From: Flavobacteriales bacterium
GTDB taxonomy: Bacteria; Bacteroidota; Bacteroidia; Flavobacteriales_G; Salibacteraceae
DNA length: 25,439 nucleotides
Direction of reading: 5' to 3'
Assembly (NCBI GenBank): GCA_003499525.1
Contig: DNTB01000087.1
Location: 16,623 to 42,061, forward strand
This document shows, in pieces, positions 1 to 7,200 of this stretch. A program made the position numbers and the translations under genes. Each line of letters opens with the position of its first letter. Position 1 is the stretch's first letter. The notes below the pieces were generated by a model. That model saw only the letters and a list, made by a program, of their open reading frames with translations, made no database searches and was not told the DNA's origin.

Positions 1-280
1 GAATTACCTTCTCCCGAAGTTCCGGGTACTTCTGAAGGTTGGCAATGTACCGGGAGCTCTTCATGCGCTTTATCTTCTGCTCTATTCGAAGTGCATGAGA
101 ATAGTCTAACGATTCAAGAAACAACACCAACTCCCAATCACTCGCCGAAGCCGTGAATTTCCTGTTGCCATAATACCCCTGATTATGACGCATTATTCGC
201 CGATTCAAATCCTCCCTGCAAGCCCCTATATAGTGCTTGCCAACGGTTTCCGAATACAATATGTAGCACCCTGATGACAT
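1..280 (-). CDS. GIY-YIG nuclease family protein, third module copy (3' end outside window)
   Basis: This reading frame is open from the ATG at 280 to the window edge and covers 93 of the 99 codons of the intact copy at 2209-2508. The YIL and YIG motifs and the downstream Glu (E67 of the full copy) are kept. Five bases differ from that copy: four are silent (in Y6, L64, R65 and P86) and one gives Arg instead of Trp at residue 77. The frame therefore looks maintained, not decayed. GIY-YIG domains of this small single-domain type belong to the UPF0213/YhbQ-like group, whose cellular role is poorly defined. Only the last six codons and the stop are missing, because of the window boundary. Confidence 0.8.
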   Translation of the reverse strand, partial: MSSGCYILYSETVGKHYIGACREDLNRRIMRHNQGYYGNRKFTASASDWELVLFLESLDYSHALRIEQKIKRMKSSRYIANLQKYPELREKVI

Positions 281-282
281 AC

Positions 283-306
283 AAAAAAACCCCGCTTCAC
301 GCGGGG
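283..306 (-). terminator. rho-independent terminator, third module copy
   Basis: Read on the minus strand, a 6-bp GC stem (CCCCGC / GCGGGG) with a 5-base loop is followed by seven T residues. It is identical to the terminator that follows the true tRNA at 2511-2534. The nuclease start codon lies only a few bases after the T-run. Confidence 0.75.
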
Positions 307-317
307 CTCTCTTTTTG

Positions 318-355
318 TGGGCCCACCTCCCGACAGCTGTCGGGACGAACCAGGG
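318..355 (-). other. tRNA 3'-end remnant split by an 18-bp palindrome (third copy)
   Basis: On the minus strand this keeps the T-arm start (CCCTGGTTCG) and the acceptor 3' strand (AGGTGGGCCCA) of the tRNA at 2546-2619. The five bases between them (AATCC) are replaced by a palindrome, TCCCGACAGCTGTCGGGA at 328-345. No D-arm or anticodon arm is present, so this is not a tRNA gene. The same structure occurs at 2156-2193. Confidence 0.85.
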
Positions 356-370
356 CCCTTGTCTTTTTCC

Positions 371-464
371 TCATTGGTCTTTCGTCTCCTGAATTACCTT
401 CTCCCGAAGTTCTGGGTACTTCTGAAGGTTGGCAATGTACCGGGAGCTCTTCATGCGCTTTATC
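371..464 (-). pseudogene. GIY-YIG nuclease, 3' fragment of the interrupted middle copy
   Basis: Bases 371-464 match the end of the intact GIY-YIG gene, from codon 70 (Ile) to the same TGA stop. Identity breaks abruptly at 465. The matching 5' fragment lies at 1964-2118, with about 1.5 kb of unrelated DNA between them. Codons 52 to 69, including the catalytic Glu67, are gone, so this copy cannot encode an active nuclease. An 87-codon open frame (371-634) runs into this fragment from the cargo, but I regard it as a fortuitous fusion. Confidence 0.85.
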
Positions 465-559
465 GGACCCGCTATGAAAGGTGTCCAGAAGGGCATGTTT
501 TTATAGCGATTGTTGTAGGTAGTGTTTTTTCTTTTTTCAAGTCGGAGAAGGCATACTCT

Positions 560-602
560 TTTGCAATTTTTGGATTGCGGGTTGGCTTGTGTGAATTGCA
601 AA
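560..602. other. inverted repeat in cargo 3' flank, possibly a cassette recombination site
   Basis: TTTGCAATT (560-568) and AATTGCAAA (594-602) form a perfect 9-bp inverted repeat around a 25-base spacer containing GGGTTGGCTTGTGTG. A GTTGAGCGTTGG block follows at 612-623, directly against the stop of the DUF1016 gene. The layout is reminiscent of the folded sites at the ends of gene cassettes, but no integrase is in view and the resemblance is inference. Confidence 0.35.
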
Positions 603-623
603 TGTGAATAAGTTGAGCGTTGG

Positions 624-1652
624 TCATTCTCCATTAATTATTGATTTTAACTTGTCTTTACTTGGAAGCACTGTTTTGTATTTACTCGCAAAAATTTGCT
701 TGTTGTCTTCGGGTAGTGTGTATTCAACGACTGATTCACTTTTATTTTGGCAAAGCACTATTCCAATAGTCTTGTTTTCATCTTCCAATTTTATTTCCCT
801 GTCGTAATAGTTGACGTACATCTGCATTTGACCAATGTCTTGGTGCTTGATTTCTCCAATTTTAAGATCAATGAGTACAAAGCATTTTAGGATTCGGTTG
901 TAGAATACTAAATCCACTCTAAAATGCTTGTCGCCAAAAGAGATTCGTTTCTGCCTTGCTACAAATGTGAAACCATTGCCAAGTTCTAGTAAAAAGTGTT
1001 CGAGTTTGTTTATCAGTTCTTCTTCGAGTTGGCTTTCTGAGTAAGTTGATTTCTCGGGTAGTCCTATAAATTCAAGAATATATGGGTCTTTGATAGCGTC
1101 TTTTGGTTCTTGGAGTACAAGTCCTTTTACTGATAGTTCTTTTAGCTTGTCTTTGTCTCGGCTTAGTGCGAGTCTTGTGTATAGAGCAGAATCAAGTTGT
1201 CTTTGAAGCTCTCTGACACTCCAATTGTTTTTAGCCGATTCTATTTCGTAGAATGAACGCTCATTTTTATCGTCAATTCTCATGAGCGTAAGGTAATGTG
1301 ACCAACTCAATTTGAAATCGTCTGACAGTGTCTGCCCTTTTTGTTCTGAATCGTCAGACAGCGTCTGACCTTTTGAGTAGGAAAGGTAAAATTGACGCAT
1401 TTGCTTGAGGTTAGTACTTGAAAAACCTTTCCCAAATTCCTTTGTCAGGGTATTGGATAGTTCATCTATAAGCTCCTTACCGTATTCAGCTCTGTCTTTT
1501 CCATTCTGCTGTTCTTCAACTATCATTCTGCCAATTTCAAAATAGGTGAGAACCATTGTGTGGTTAACTGCTCTAACAACACTTTGACGAGCATTTTTGA
1601 GTAGCTCGACTATTTGAGAATGAAAATCTCTATTTGAAATCTTGTTTGTCAT
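624..1652 (-). CDS. PDDEXK nuclease domain protein, DUF1016/YhcG family
   Basis: This 342-residue protein has the two-part build of the YhcG/DUF1016 family. A helical N-terminal domain (about residues 10-160, with the family-typical stretches MRQFYLSY and LSWSHYLTLMR) precedes a PD-(D/E)XK nuclease-like domain (about 185-335). The nuclease core is visible as D247 in RVDLVFYN, then D262-x-K264 in VLIDLKIG, followed by GQMQMYVNYYD. Family members are predicted nucleases often found in variable genome regions and near restriction-modification loci; the substrate is not established. Residues 94-101 and 105-112 are the same octapeptide, KGQTLSDD, a 33-bp in-frame duplication in the interdomain linker. 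The start overlaps the upstream ORF by 4 bp (ATGA), which indicates translational coupling. It lies inside DNA that replaced part of a GIY-YIG gene, so it is probably acquired. Length and motifs suggest it is intact. Confidence 0.88.
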   Translation of the reverse strand: MTNKISNRDFHSQIVELLKNARQSVVRAVNHTMVLTYFEIGRMIVEEQQNGKDRAEYGKELIDELSNTLTKEFGKGFSSTNLKQMRQFYLSYSKGQTLSDDSEQKGQTLSDDFKLSWSHYLTLMRIDDKNERSFYEIESAKNNWSVRELQRQLDSALYTRLALSRDKDKLKELSVKGLVLQEPKDAIKDPYILEFIGLPEKSTYSESQLEEELINKLEHFLLELGNGFTFVARQKRISFGDKHFRVDLVFYNRILKCFVLIDLKIGEIKHQDIGQMQMYVNYYDREIKLEDENKTIGIVLCQNKSESVVEYTLPEDNKQIFASKYKTVLPSKDKLKSIINGE

Positions 1653-1975
1653 TTCTTAAGCATATCTCCCTTAAAATGTTTTGTACTTTCTTTTATCAAA
1701 TCATATGTCAAGTCCGATTCTCCATTAAGCCTATGATTTTCTTTGAAGGGATTAATATCTGACAGAATTACGATTCTATCCGCAGCTGTCGCTTTTCCTT
1801 TTGTTTCTCCCCATATCCGAGTGGTTTTGTCAAACCCTTGAATGTAGTCTGAGAAAATCCAACCGTTTTTAAAAAGTTTATTCTCTGTGACCATAACTGC
1901 GAACTCTCTAGCTAGTGGTATAGCACTATCCTTTGATTTAGCAACATCGCCTATCACAAAAATACCAACTCCCAA
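1649..1975 (-). pseudogene. unrecognised protein, N-terminally truncated at the cargo junction
   Basis: I do not recognise this product. A 108-codon frame is open from a TTG at 1975 inside the GIY-YIG remnant; the first four codons come from that remnant in another frame. Native sequence therefore begins around residue 5 (IFVIGDVAKSKDSAIPLARE), so the original N terminus is missing. The protein is soluble in appearance, mixed charged and hydrophobic, with no signal peptide or membrane segment. It ends in a TGA that overlaps the ATG of the DUF1016 gene (ATGA). This suggests the two genes once formed a coupled pair and that the present left junction cut the first of them. Whether the stump is still translated is unclear. 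Confidence 0.5.
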
Positions 1976-2118
1976 TCACTCGCCGAAGCCGTGAATTTCC
2001 TGTTGCCATAATACCCCTGATTATGACGCATTATTCGCCGATTCAAATCCTCCCTGCAAGCCCCTATATAGTGCTTGCCAACGGTTTCCGAATACAATAT
2101 ATAGCACCCTGATGACAT
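1964..2118 (-). pseudogene. GIY-YIG nuclease, 5' fragment of the interrupted middle copy
   Basis: This fragment is identical in layout to the first 51 codons of the intact gene, starting at the ATG at 2118 and keeping the YIL and YIG motifs. Homology stops two bases into codon 52 at 1964. Reading on into the cargo in the same frame gives only a few codons before a TGA. The C-terminal fragment of the same copy is at 371-464. Its 5' flank (terminator, then palindrome-bearing tRNA remnant) matches that of the third copy. Confidence 0.88.
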
Positions 2119-2120
2119 AC

Positions 2121-2144
2121 AAAAAAACCCCGCTTCACGCGGGG
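2121..2144 (-). terminator. rho-independent terminator, middle module copy
   Basis: This is the same CCCCGC/GCGGGG stem with seven T residues (minus strand) as at 283-306 and 2511-2534. It lies just upstream of the disrupted GIY-YIG copy. Confidence 0.75.
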
Positions 2145-2155
2145 CTCTCTTTTTG

Positions 2156-2193
2156 TGGGCCCACCTCCCGACAGCTGTCGGGACGAACCAGGG
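2156..2193 (-). other. tRNA 3'-end remnant split by an 18-bp palindrome (middle copy)
   Basis: The layout is that of 318-355. The acceptor 3' strand and part of the T-arm of the upstream tRNA are kept, with the palindrome TCCCGACAGCTGTCGGGA (2166-2183) replacing five T-arm bases. It marks the junction between module copies 1 and 2 and follows the stop of the intact GIY-YIG gene by about 15 bp. Confidence 0.85.
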
Positions 2194-2208
2194 CCCTTGT
2201 CTTTTTCC

Positions 2209-2508
2209 TCATTGGTCTTTCGTCTCCTGAATTACCTTCTCCCGAAGTTCTGGGTACTTCTGAAGGTTGGCAATGTACCAGGAGCTCTTCATGCGCTTTA
2301 TCTTCTGCTCTATACGTAGTGCATGAGAATAGTCTAACGATTCAAGAAACAACACCAACTCCCAATCACTCGCCGAAGCCGTGAATTTCCTGTTGCCATA
2401 ATACCCCTGATTATGACGCATTATTCGCCGATTCAAATCCTCCCTGCAAGCCCCTATATAGTGCTTGCCAACGGTTTCCGAATACAATATATAGCACCCT
2501 GATGACAT
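2209..2508 (-). CDS. GIY-YIG nuclease family protein (intact copy)
   Basis: This 99-residue single-domain GIY-YIG protein carries YIL (6-8) in place of GIY, YIG (17-19), arginines at 27, 28 and 31, and E67 in HALRIEQKIK as the expected metal-binding Glu. Its length is normal for the UPF0213/YhbQ-like group. GIY-YIG domains cleave DNA in homing endonucleases, UvrC and SLX1; for these small stand-alone members activity and role are uncertain. The ATG lies right after the T-run of the tRNA terminator and no separate promoter is seen, so transcription would need readthrough from the tRNA. It is the only complete copy of the repeated module in the window. Confidence 0.85.
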   Translation of the reverse strand: MSSGCYILYSETVGKHYIGACREDLNRRIMRHNQGYYGNRKFTASASDWELVLFLESLDYSHALRIEQKIKRMKSSWYIANLQKYPELREKVIQETKDQ

Positions 2509-2510
2509 AC

Positions 2511-2534
2511 AAAAAAACCCCGCTTCACGCGGGG
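2511..2534 (-). terminator. rho-independent terminator downstream of the tRNA
   Basis: On the minus strand, CCCCGC-GTGAA-GCGGGG is followed by seven T residues. It begins about 11 bases after the tRNA 3' end and stops just before the GIY-YIG start codon, so it should end the tRNA transcript. Confidence 0.85.
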
Positions 2535-2545
2535 CTCTCTTTTTG

Positions 2546-2619
2546 TGGGCCCACCTGGATTCGAACCAGGGACCACCTGATTATGAGTCAGGTGCTCTAA
2601 CCAACTGAGCTATAGGCCC
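2546..2619 (-). tRNA. tRNA with CAU anticodon (Ile2 lysidine type or elongator Met)
   Basis: This is a 74-nt cloverleaf. The acceptor stem GGGCCTA pairs with TGGGCCC, the D-arm is GCTC..GAGC, the anticodon stem CTGA..TCAG encloses a loop with CAT, and the T-arm is CCTGG-TTCGAAT-CCAGG with discriminator A. CCA is not encoded. The anticodon alone cannot separate elongator Met from the AUA-reading Ile2 tRNA (C34 modified to lysidine by TilS). I lean to Ile2 from overall resemblance, with modest confidence. It is not the initiator, because the 1-72 pair is a G-C Watson-Crick pair. The 3' end serves as the template for the downstream module copies. Confidence 0.93.
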
Positions 2620-2634
2620 AAAAATTTTAGCCTG

Positions 2635-2642
2635 CAAAGGTA
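2635..2642 (-). promoter_or_regulatory. probable tRNA promoter, -7 element
   Basis: The minus strand reads TACCTTTG, a full match to the Bacteroidota TAnnTTTG element, 15 bases ahead of the tRNA 5' end. No TTG is seen at the expected -33 spacing. Confidence 0.55.
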
Positions 2643-2680
2643 AATTATAAAACGAATTTAATTGGACTGAAATAACACTT

Positions 2681-3085
2681 TTAGTGTATCTCCTGACACA
2701 ACTCGACCAACAAACCATTGGTGCTCTTCGGATGAAGGAAAACGATCAGTTTATTGTCAGCTCCTTTTTTGGGTTGATCATTAATGAAAATAAAACCCTC
2801 TTTCGTCAGGCGCTCGATTTCGTGATGGATATCATCCACATCAAAGGCAATATGATGGATGCCTTCCCTGTTTTTCTCAAGATATTTGGCAATAGCCCCT
2901 TTATTGTCCACTGCTTCGAGCAGTTCTAACTTAGATTGTCCTATCTCATAAAATGAGGTAATTACATTTTCACTGGCCACAGTTTCACGTTTGTAGCTTT
3001 CAGAACCCAAAAGTCTGGCCATGGTTTCTTCCGCTTTCTCCAGGTCTTTGACTGCAATACCTAAATGTTCAATTTTTCTAATCAT
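2681..3085 (-). CDS. mce: methylmalonyl-CoA epimerase
   Basis: This 134-residue VOC-fold protein interconverts (2R)- and (2S)-methylmalonyl-CoA in the cytoplasm, linking propionyl-CoA metabolism to succinyl-CoA. It opens with the family signature KIEHLGIAVKDLEKA. The expected metal ligands are visible as H7, E54 (in KLELLEA), H77 or H78 (in GIHHIAFDVDD) and E128 (in LLVELCQ), and the length is typical. The ATG overlaps the stop of the upstream oxidoreductase gene (ATGA), so the two are coupled. Mutase and carboxylase genes of the pathway are not nearby. The tRNA promoter follows the stop by about 40 bp with no clear terminator between. Confidence 0.93.
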   Translation of the reverse strand: MIRKIEHLGIAVKDLEKAEETMARLLGSESYKRETVASENVITSFYEIGQSKLELLEAVDNKGAIAKYLEKNREGIHHIAFDVDDIHHEIERLTKEGFIFINDQPKKGADNKLIVFLHPKSTNGLLVELCQEIH

Positions 3086-4179
3086 TTTGTGTAGTGTTTA
3101 AAGTATCTCTTGATATCGATTCCATCGGGTAATGAGGTTCCTGACTCGATAAAGTTTATCAGCTCCTCTGCCAACAATGGCGCCCACAAGACTCCTCTGG
3201 AACCCATGCCATTAAAAATGTAAGTATGGTTTAATTCAGGATGTGCACCAACAAAGGGTTTACGATCTTTCGTAGCAGGTCTTAATCCGGCTTTATGCGA
3301 TACAATTTGGTAAGATTTTAGTACAAACCTGTTCAACTTATTGATAAGCTCTCCCTTGCCTTCTTCGGTAGTTTCAAGGGTATCATCCTTCCAATTGTAG
3401 GTGGCTCCGACATAGTGCAAACCTTTCCTTGGTAAAACAAATACACCCTTATGGAAAAGATAGTTTGTACTCAATGTGTCTGATTGTATTTCCAGCGTTT
3501 CGCCTTTACTGTTTTTGAAGGGTAACCAGCCAAATATTGATCCGCTATTAACTTTAATTCCATTGCTCCATACCATGATCTTAACCCTTACATTCATTGA
3601 AGAATTACATATTTGTATGGCTTCATTTTGATAATCTATCATGTCCTCTTCTATTTGAACATCAATATATTGTCCTCTGGATTTTAGATAATCTGCAAAC
3701 GAATCTAAAAGAAGAGGAATGTCCAACCAGCCGGCTTTTAGAATTTCTCCTGCCCCAAAATCATTACGAATTGAGTCTTTAAAATTGTCCTCGAACACAT
3801 GGCTGTTCATGTACTCCTCATTGCCAGGCTCAAACGCATTCAATTGCCACTTATGACGCTCATCGAGTCCGTCGAATAATTTCAGGAAAGAAATCGAGTG
3901 CAGCAAATCCTGACCCAGTTTCTTCTCAAGGTGACGATAAGTTAAATATGCCTTTTTTAAATATTGAGCAGCTCTTGGCACAGGGGCAAATCGACGGTAA
4001 ACCACAGGGTTTATAACTCCTGCAGCGACCCTCGATGCCGATTTTTGGTCCATTGCATCGAAAACCACGAAACTACGACCCCTCAATAAGAGCTCTGATG
4101 CGATCATTGCTCCTGAAATTCCAAAACCAATGATGGCATAATCTGCGATAAATCCTTTACTATTGCCGCTTTTCACCAT
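3082..4179 (-). CDS. FAD-dependent oxidoreductase, DAO family
   Basis: A 365-residue DAO-superfamily flavoenzyme. The dinucleotide-binding motif is IIGFGISGAMIASEL (G18, G20, G23), ending in an acidic residue after the second strand (VVFD, D41). SRVAAGVINPVV (about 50-60) and the C-terminal AGLRPATKDRKPFVG with YIFNGMGSRGV are the usual FAD-contact segments of glycine-oxidase/MnmC-C-like members. It probably oxidises a C-N bond of an amine or amino acid, but the substrate cannot be read from the sequence. There is no signal peptide, so it is cytoplasmic. It is first in a coupled two-gene operon with mce and is divergent from the giant surface-protein gene across an 82-bp gap. Confidence 0.85.
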   Translation of the reverse strand: MVKSGNSKGFIADYAIIGFGISGAMIASELLLRGRSFVVFDAMDQKSASRVAAGVINPVVYRRFAPVPRAAQYLKKAYLTYRHLEKKLGQDLLHSISFLKLFDGLDERHKWQLNAFEPGNEEYMNSHVFEDNFKDSIRNDFGAGEILKAGWLDIPLLLDSFADYLKSRGQYIDVQIEEDMIDYQNEAIQICNSSMNVRVKIMVWSNGIKVNSGSIFGWLPFKNSKGETLEIQSDTLSTNYLFHKGVFVLPRKGLHYVGATYNWKDDTLETTEEGKGELINKLNRFVLKSYQIVSHKAGLRPATKDRKPFVGAHPELNHTYIFNGMGSRGVLWAPLLAEELINFIESGTSLPDGIDIKRYFKHYTK

Positions 4180-4261
4180 GCGTAATTAATTTTCTTTTAC
4201 TTTCGAAAACCTTTTTAAGCTGAGATTCGTCAAGAAGGAACAAAACATTGAAAATATCACT

Positions 4262-7200
4262 ATGATGAAGCAAAAATACATTCTACGCTTTCTCTTATTG
4301 GCAATTATTACCCTTGGAGGTATGAATATTTCCAAAGCGACACACATTGCCGGAAATGAAATCACCATCGAGTGCATTGGGCAGGACTCCTTTCTGATTA
4401 CACTGAACCTTTACCGGGACTGTTCGGGAATCAGTGCACCACCAACCGCATCCTTATCCATAGATAACTCCTGCGGATTCAATGTTTCTAACGTTTCACT
4501 TCAGCTCATAAATCCAGGTGGAACTGAAGTATCACAGCTTTGTGCATCATCAATACCCTTTTCCACCTGCAATGGCGGGTCTCTACCGGGAATGCAGCAG
4601 TACATCTACACTGGTATAGTGGTACTTCCGGGAATCTGTCCGGATTGGACCTTTTCATGGAGTTCATGTTGTCGAAATGCATCCGTTAATATGCTAAACG
4701 GCCTGTCTACCTTCAACTACATAGAATCAACCTATGATAATTCCTTATTTCCATGCAATAATAGTCCCACATTTACTTCCCAGCCCATTCCATATGTGTG
4801 TCAAAATCAGATTGTTAACTATAATTTTGGCGTAATAGACCCCGATGGAGATAGCCTGGTTTACTCTTTTACTGATCCTCTTGACGGCAATGGCGTTCCC
4901 ATTACATGGAATCTTGGCTACAGCGCTACTAACCCGATCAACGGTGTTGTGTTAGATCCTACTACAGGGACTTTGACCTTTACTCCAACCATACTCGGTA
5001 TTTTTAATGTGGCCGTTCAGGTCTGTGATTACGATTTTGCTACAGGCTTTCTTAAAAGCTGTATTACCAGAGATATTCAGTTTGTGGTAGAGCCCTGCTC
5101 AAACCAGGTTCCGCTTATTGACTCTAATGGTATAACGAATTTCCAGGGCACCGGACAGCTCATAGGGGAAGACTCCATTGAAGTATGTGTGGGTAACTCG
5201 TTCTCTTTCGACATCTTATTCTATGATCTGGATTCACTGGATTCCATTCAAATGTTTACCAACGTTCAATCTGTGTTGGACAGCTCGGTTGTTGTTTCGG
5301 TTTCTGGAGCCAACCCGGCCACAATGAACATCAGCTGGATTGCCAATGGAAATGCCGGTCCGCTAAATGTTTTCAATGTAACAGCAATAGACGGGGCATG
5401 TCCTACACCGGGAATTGTATTTGCACAATTCAAAATTTTCATCATCCCGGCGACCTATGCAGGTGAAGACCAGATCATATGTCGGGGCACACAGGAAGCG
5501 CAGATTGAAGCCATTGGAGGTGATACGTTTACGTGGTCGGTCATTGGAGGCGACCCGAATATTCCCGGATCCACCGGAGATCCCATTACACCTGCCAATT
5601 TCTCCTGCAATCCTTGTGCGAACCCAATAGCATCTCCTAACAAAACAACGACCTACGAGGTAGTTTCCAATCTGTCCTCCGGTTGTAAGAATATTGACAC
5701 GATTACCATATTCGTCGCTCCCAATTTCAACCTGACTGTGCTGCCAGGTGATACTACTATTTGTTTTACTGACCAATTGCAAATTGAAGCAGCCACAGAT
5801 TCTAATTTCACGTTCTTCTACAATTGGAGTCCTTCGGCTACGCTGAGCGCGGATTCAATTTCTAACCCTATTGCAGACCCGGAGGAAAGTACCACGTACT
5901 TTGTAACAGTTGTCTCGGATAGTGGATGTACCAAAACCGGTGACATTTATATCGGATTATCTCCGCCATTCCCAGAAAATATTTCGCTCAATGCAGATAC
6001 ATTGATGTGTATCGGGGATACAGCTTTATTTGAAGTTGAGTTTGGAAATATCAGCTTTGCTCAATGCACCACTTCCGCGATATCCTGTGGTCAAACTGAT
6101 ACGATGACTTTGGGTACCGGTTTTGGTCTAAATACCCCAACAACTTATCCTGCAATTTACGGTAACTGGTACTGGGGAGCCCGTCATCAAGTGCTATACA
6201 CAGCAGCTGAACTCAATGCTATGGGTATGGTAGATGGTGGACGAATTGAAAGTATAGCCTGGGATGTAGCTTCAATTCCGGCTGGAGCAGCTACTACCTT
6301 CCTCAACTTTGAAATTAAAATGGGATGTACGAGCACTAATGATATGTCTACAGGTTGGCAATCTGGATTGTCTACAGTGTATTTTACACCTGCCTACACG
6401 GCCAGTACTGGATGGAATACTCATGTACTGAATACAAATTATGAATGGGACGGGGTTTCCAATTTGGTCATAGAAATCTGTTTTAACAACAGTAGCTTTA
6501 CGGACAACCTCCTCATGAGAAGTTCAACCACACCGTTCACTTCAGTTTTGTACTACCGTGCAGATAACGCTACTGTTTGCGGAAGCACATTAACAACTGG
6601 GAACAGTAATGAAAGACCCAATATGCGCATGACTTATTGCACAAATGTGGATCTGAATTCATTGAATATAGCTTGGGATCCCCCGATTTACCTTTCGAAT
6701 CCAAACTCAGCAGTAACCCAATCTTATGCACCAACTACGACCTCTTATAATGTGATTGTTTCTGACACTTTTGGGGCTTGCGCTGATACTTTCTCGACGA
6801 CACTGCAAGTGTTTAATTCGTTGGATGCTTCATTCAGTTTTGATGATCCCTATTGTTTTACTTCAGCGCCCGATACCGGAGTGCCAACTATACCCGGAGG
6901 AATTTGGGGAGGAGCCGGAATTATAGATACCATCCTTGGTGTTTTCGATCCTTCTGTAGTGGGTATTGGCACCTGGCCGGTAACCTATGCAATACAAACT
7001 CCCCGAGGAAGCTGCTTTTCAAAGGATACAGGGTTTGTTGAGGTACAGGGATTTGCCGATGCAACAGTGGATTCAGCAGAAGTTTGCAATGGCGCCCCAC
7101 CAATAACCCTCACTGCGGCTACGCCGGGAGGAATATGGAAAGGTGTCGGAATAGTCGACTCCATTAATGGGGTTTTTAATCCAAATAGGCTGATCCCCGG

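Larger units (their letters stand above)
465..1963 (-). other. cargo segment replacing 51 bp of the middle GIY-YIG gene
   Basis: These 1499 bases lie exactly between the two remnants of the middle GIY-YIG copy and match neither flanking copy. They hold one complete gene (DUF1016-type nuclease, 624-1652), the 3' part of a second (to 1649) and about 160 bp of non-coding DNA (465-623) with an inverted repeat. There is no transposase or integrase and I see no target-site duplication at the junctions. Replacement of 51 bp instead of simple insertion suggests recombination or break repair, not classical transposition. No promoter is apparent at the left edge of the coding part, so expression may depend on readthrough from the tRNA side. 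Confidence 0.75.
1..2545 (-). repeat. tandem tRNA-3'-end/terminator/GIY-YIG module, three copies, 390-bp period
   Basis: Three direct copies of one module lie head to tail downstream of the tRNA at 2546-2619. Each consists of a tRNA 3' end, a GC-rich terminator and a GIY-YIG reading frame. The nuclease ATG codons sit at 2508, 2118 and 280 (minus strand). The first interval is 390 bp. The second is 1838 bp, which equals 390 bp plus a net 1448-bp insertion in the middle copy. Copies 1 and 3 differ at only 5 of 280 comparable bases, so the duplication is recent or the copies are homogenised. The window edge cuts the third copy, so the full copy number is unknown. Confidence 0.9.

Noticed and set aside
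318..355. tRNA remnants as functional tRNA genes
   Set aside because: D-arm, anticodon arm and most of the acceptor 5' strand are absent, and a palindrome interrupts the T-arm.
371..634. 87-codon minus-strand ORF joining cargo sequence to the GIY-YIG C terminus
   Set aside because: It starts inside the end of the DUF1016 gene in another frame, has low-complexity translated junk before residue 57, and only its tail is the known GIY-YIG remnant. It is a fortuitous fusion.
624..1975. A restriction-modification system built around the DUF1016 nuclease
   Set aside because: No methyltransferase, specificity subunit or motor gene is present; only the nuclease-like gene and a truncated unknown remain.
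2112..2384. Plus-strand ORFs opposite the GIY-YIG copies (also at 274-477 and 317-607)
   Set aside because: They are antisense to conserved nuclease and terminator sequence, and their likeness to each other only reflects the DNA repeat.
5363..5782. 139-codon antisense ORF within the first giant gene
   Set aside because: The plus-strand frame has clear domains over the same bases, and the antisense product shows no recognisable motif. The other antisense ORFs in 4262-15993 were rejected for the same reason.
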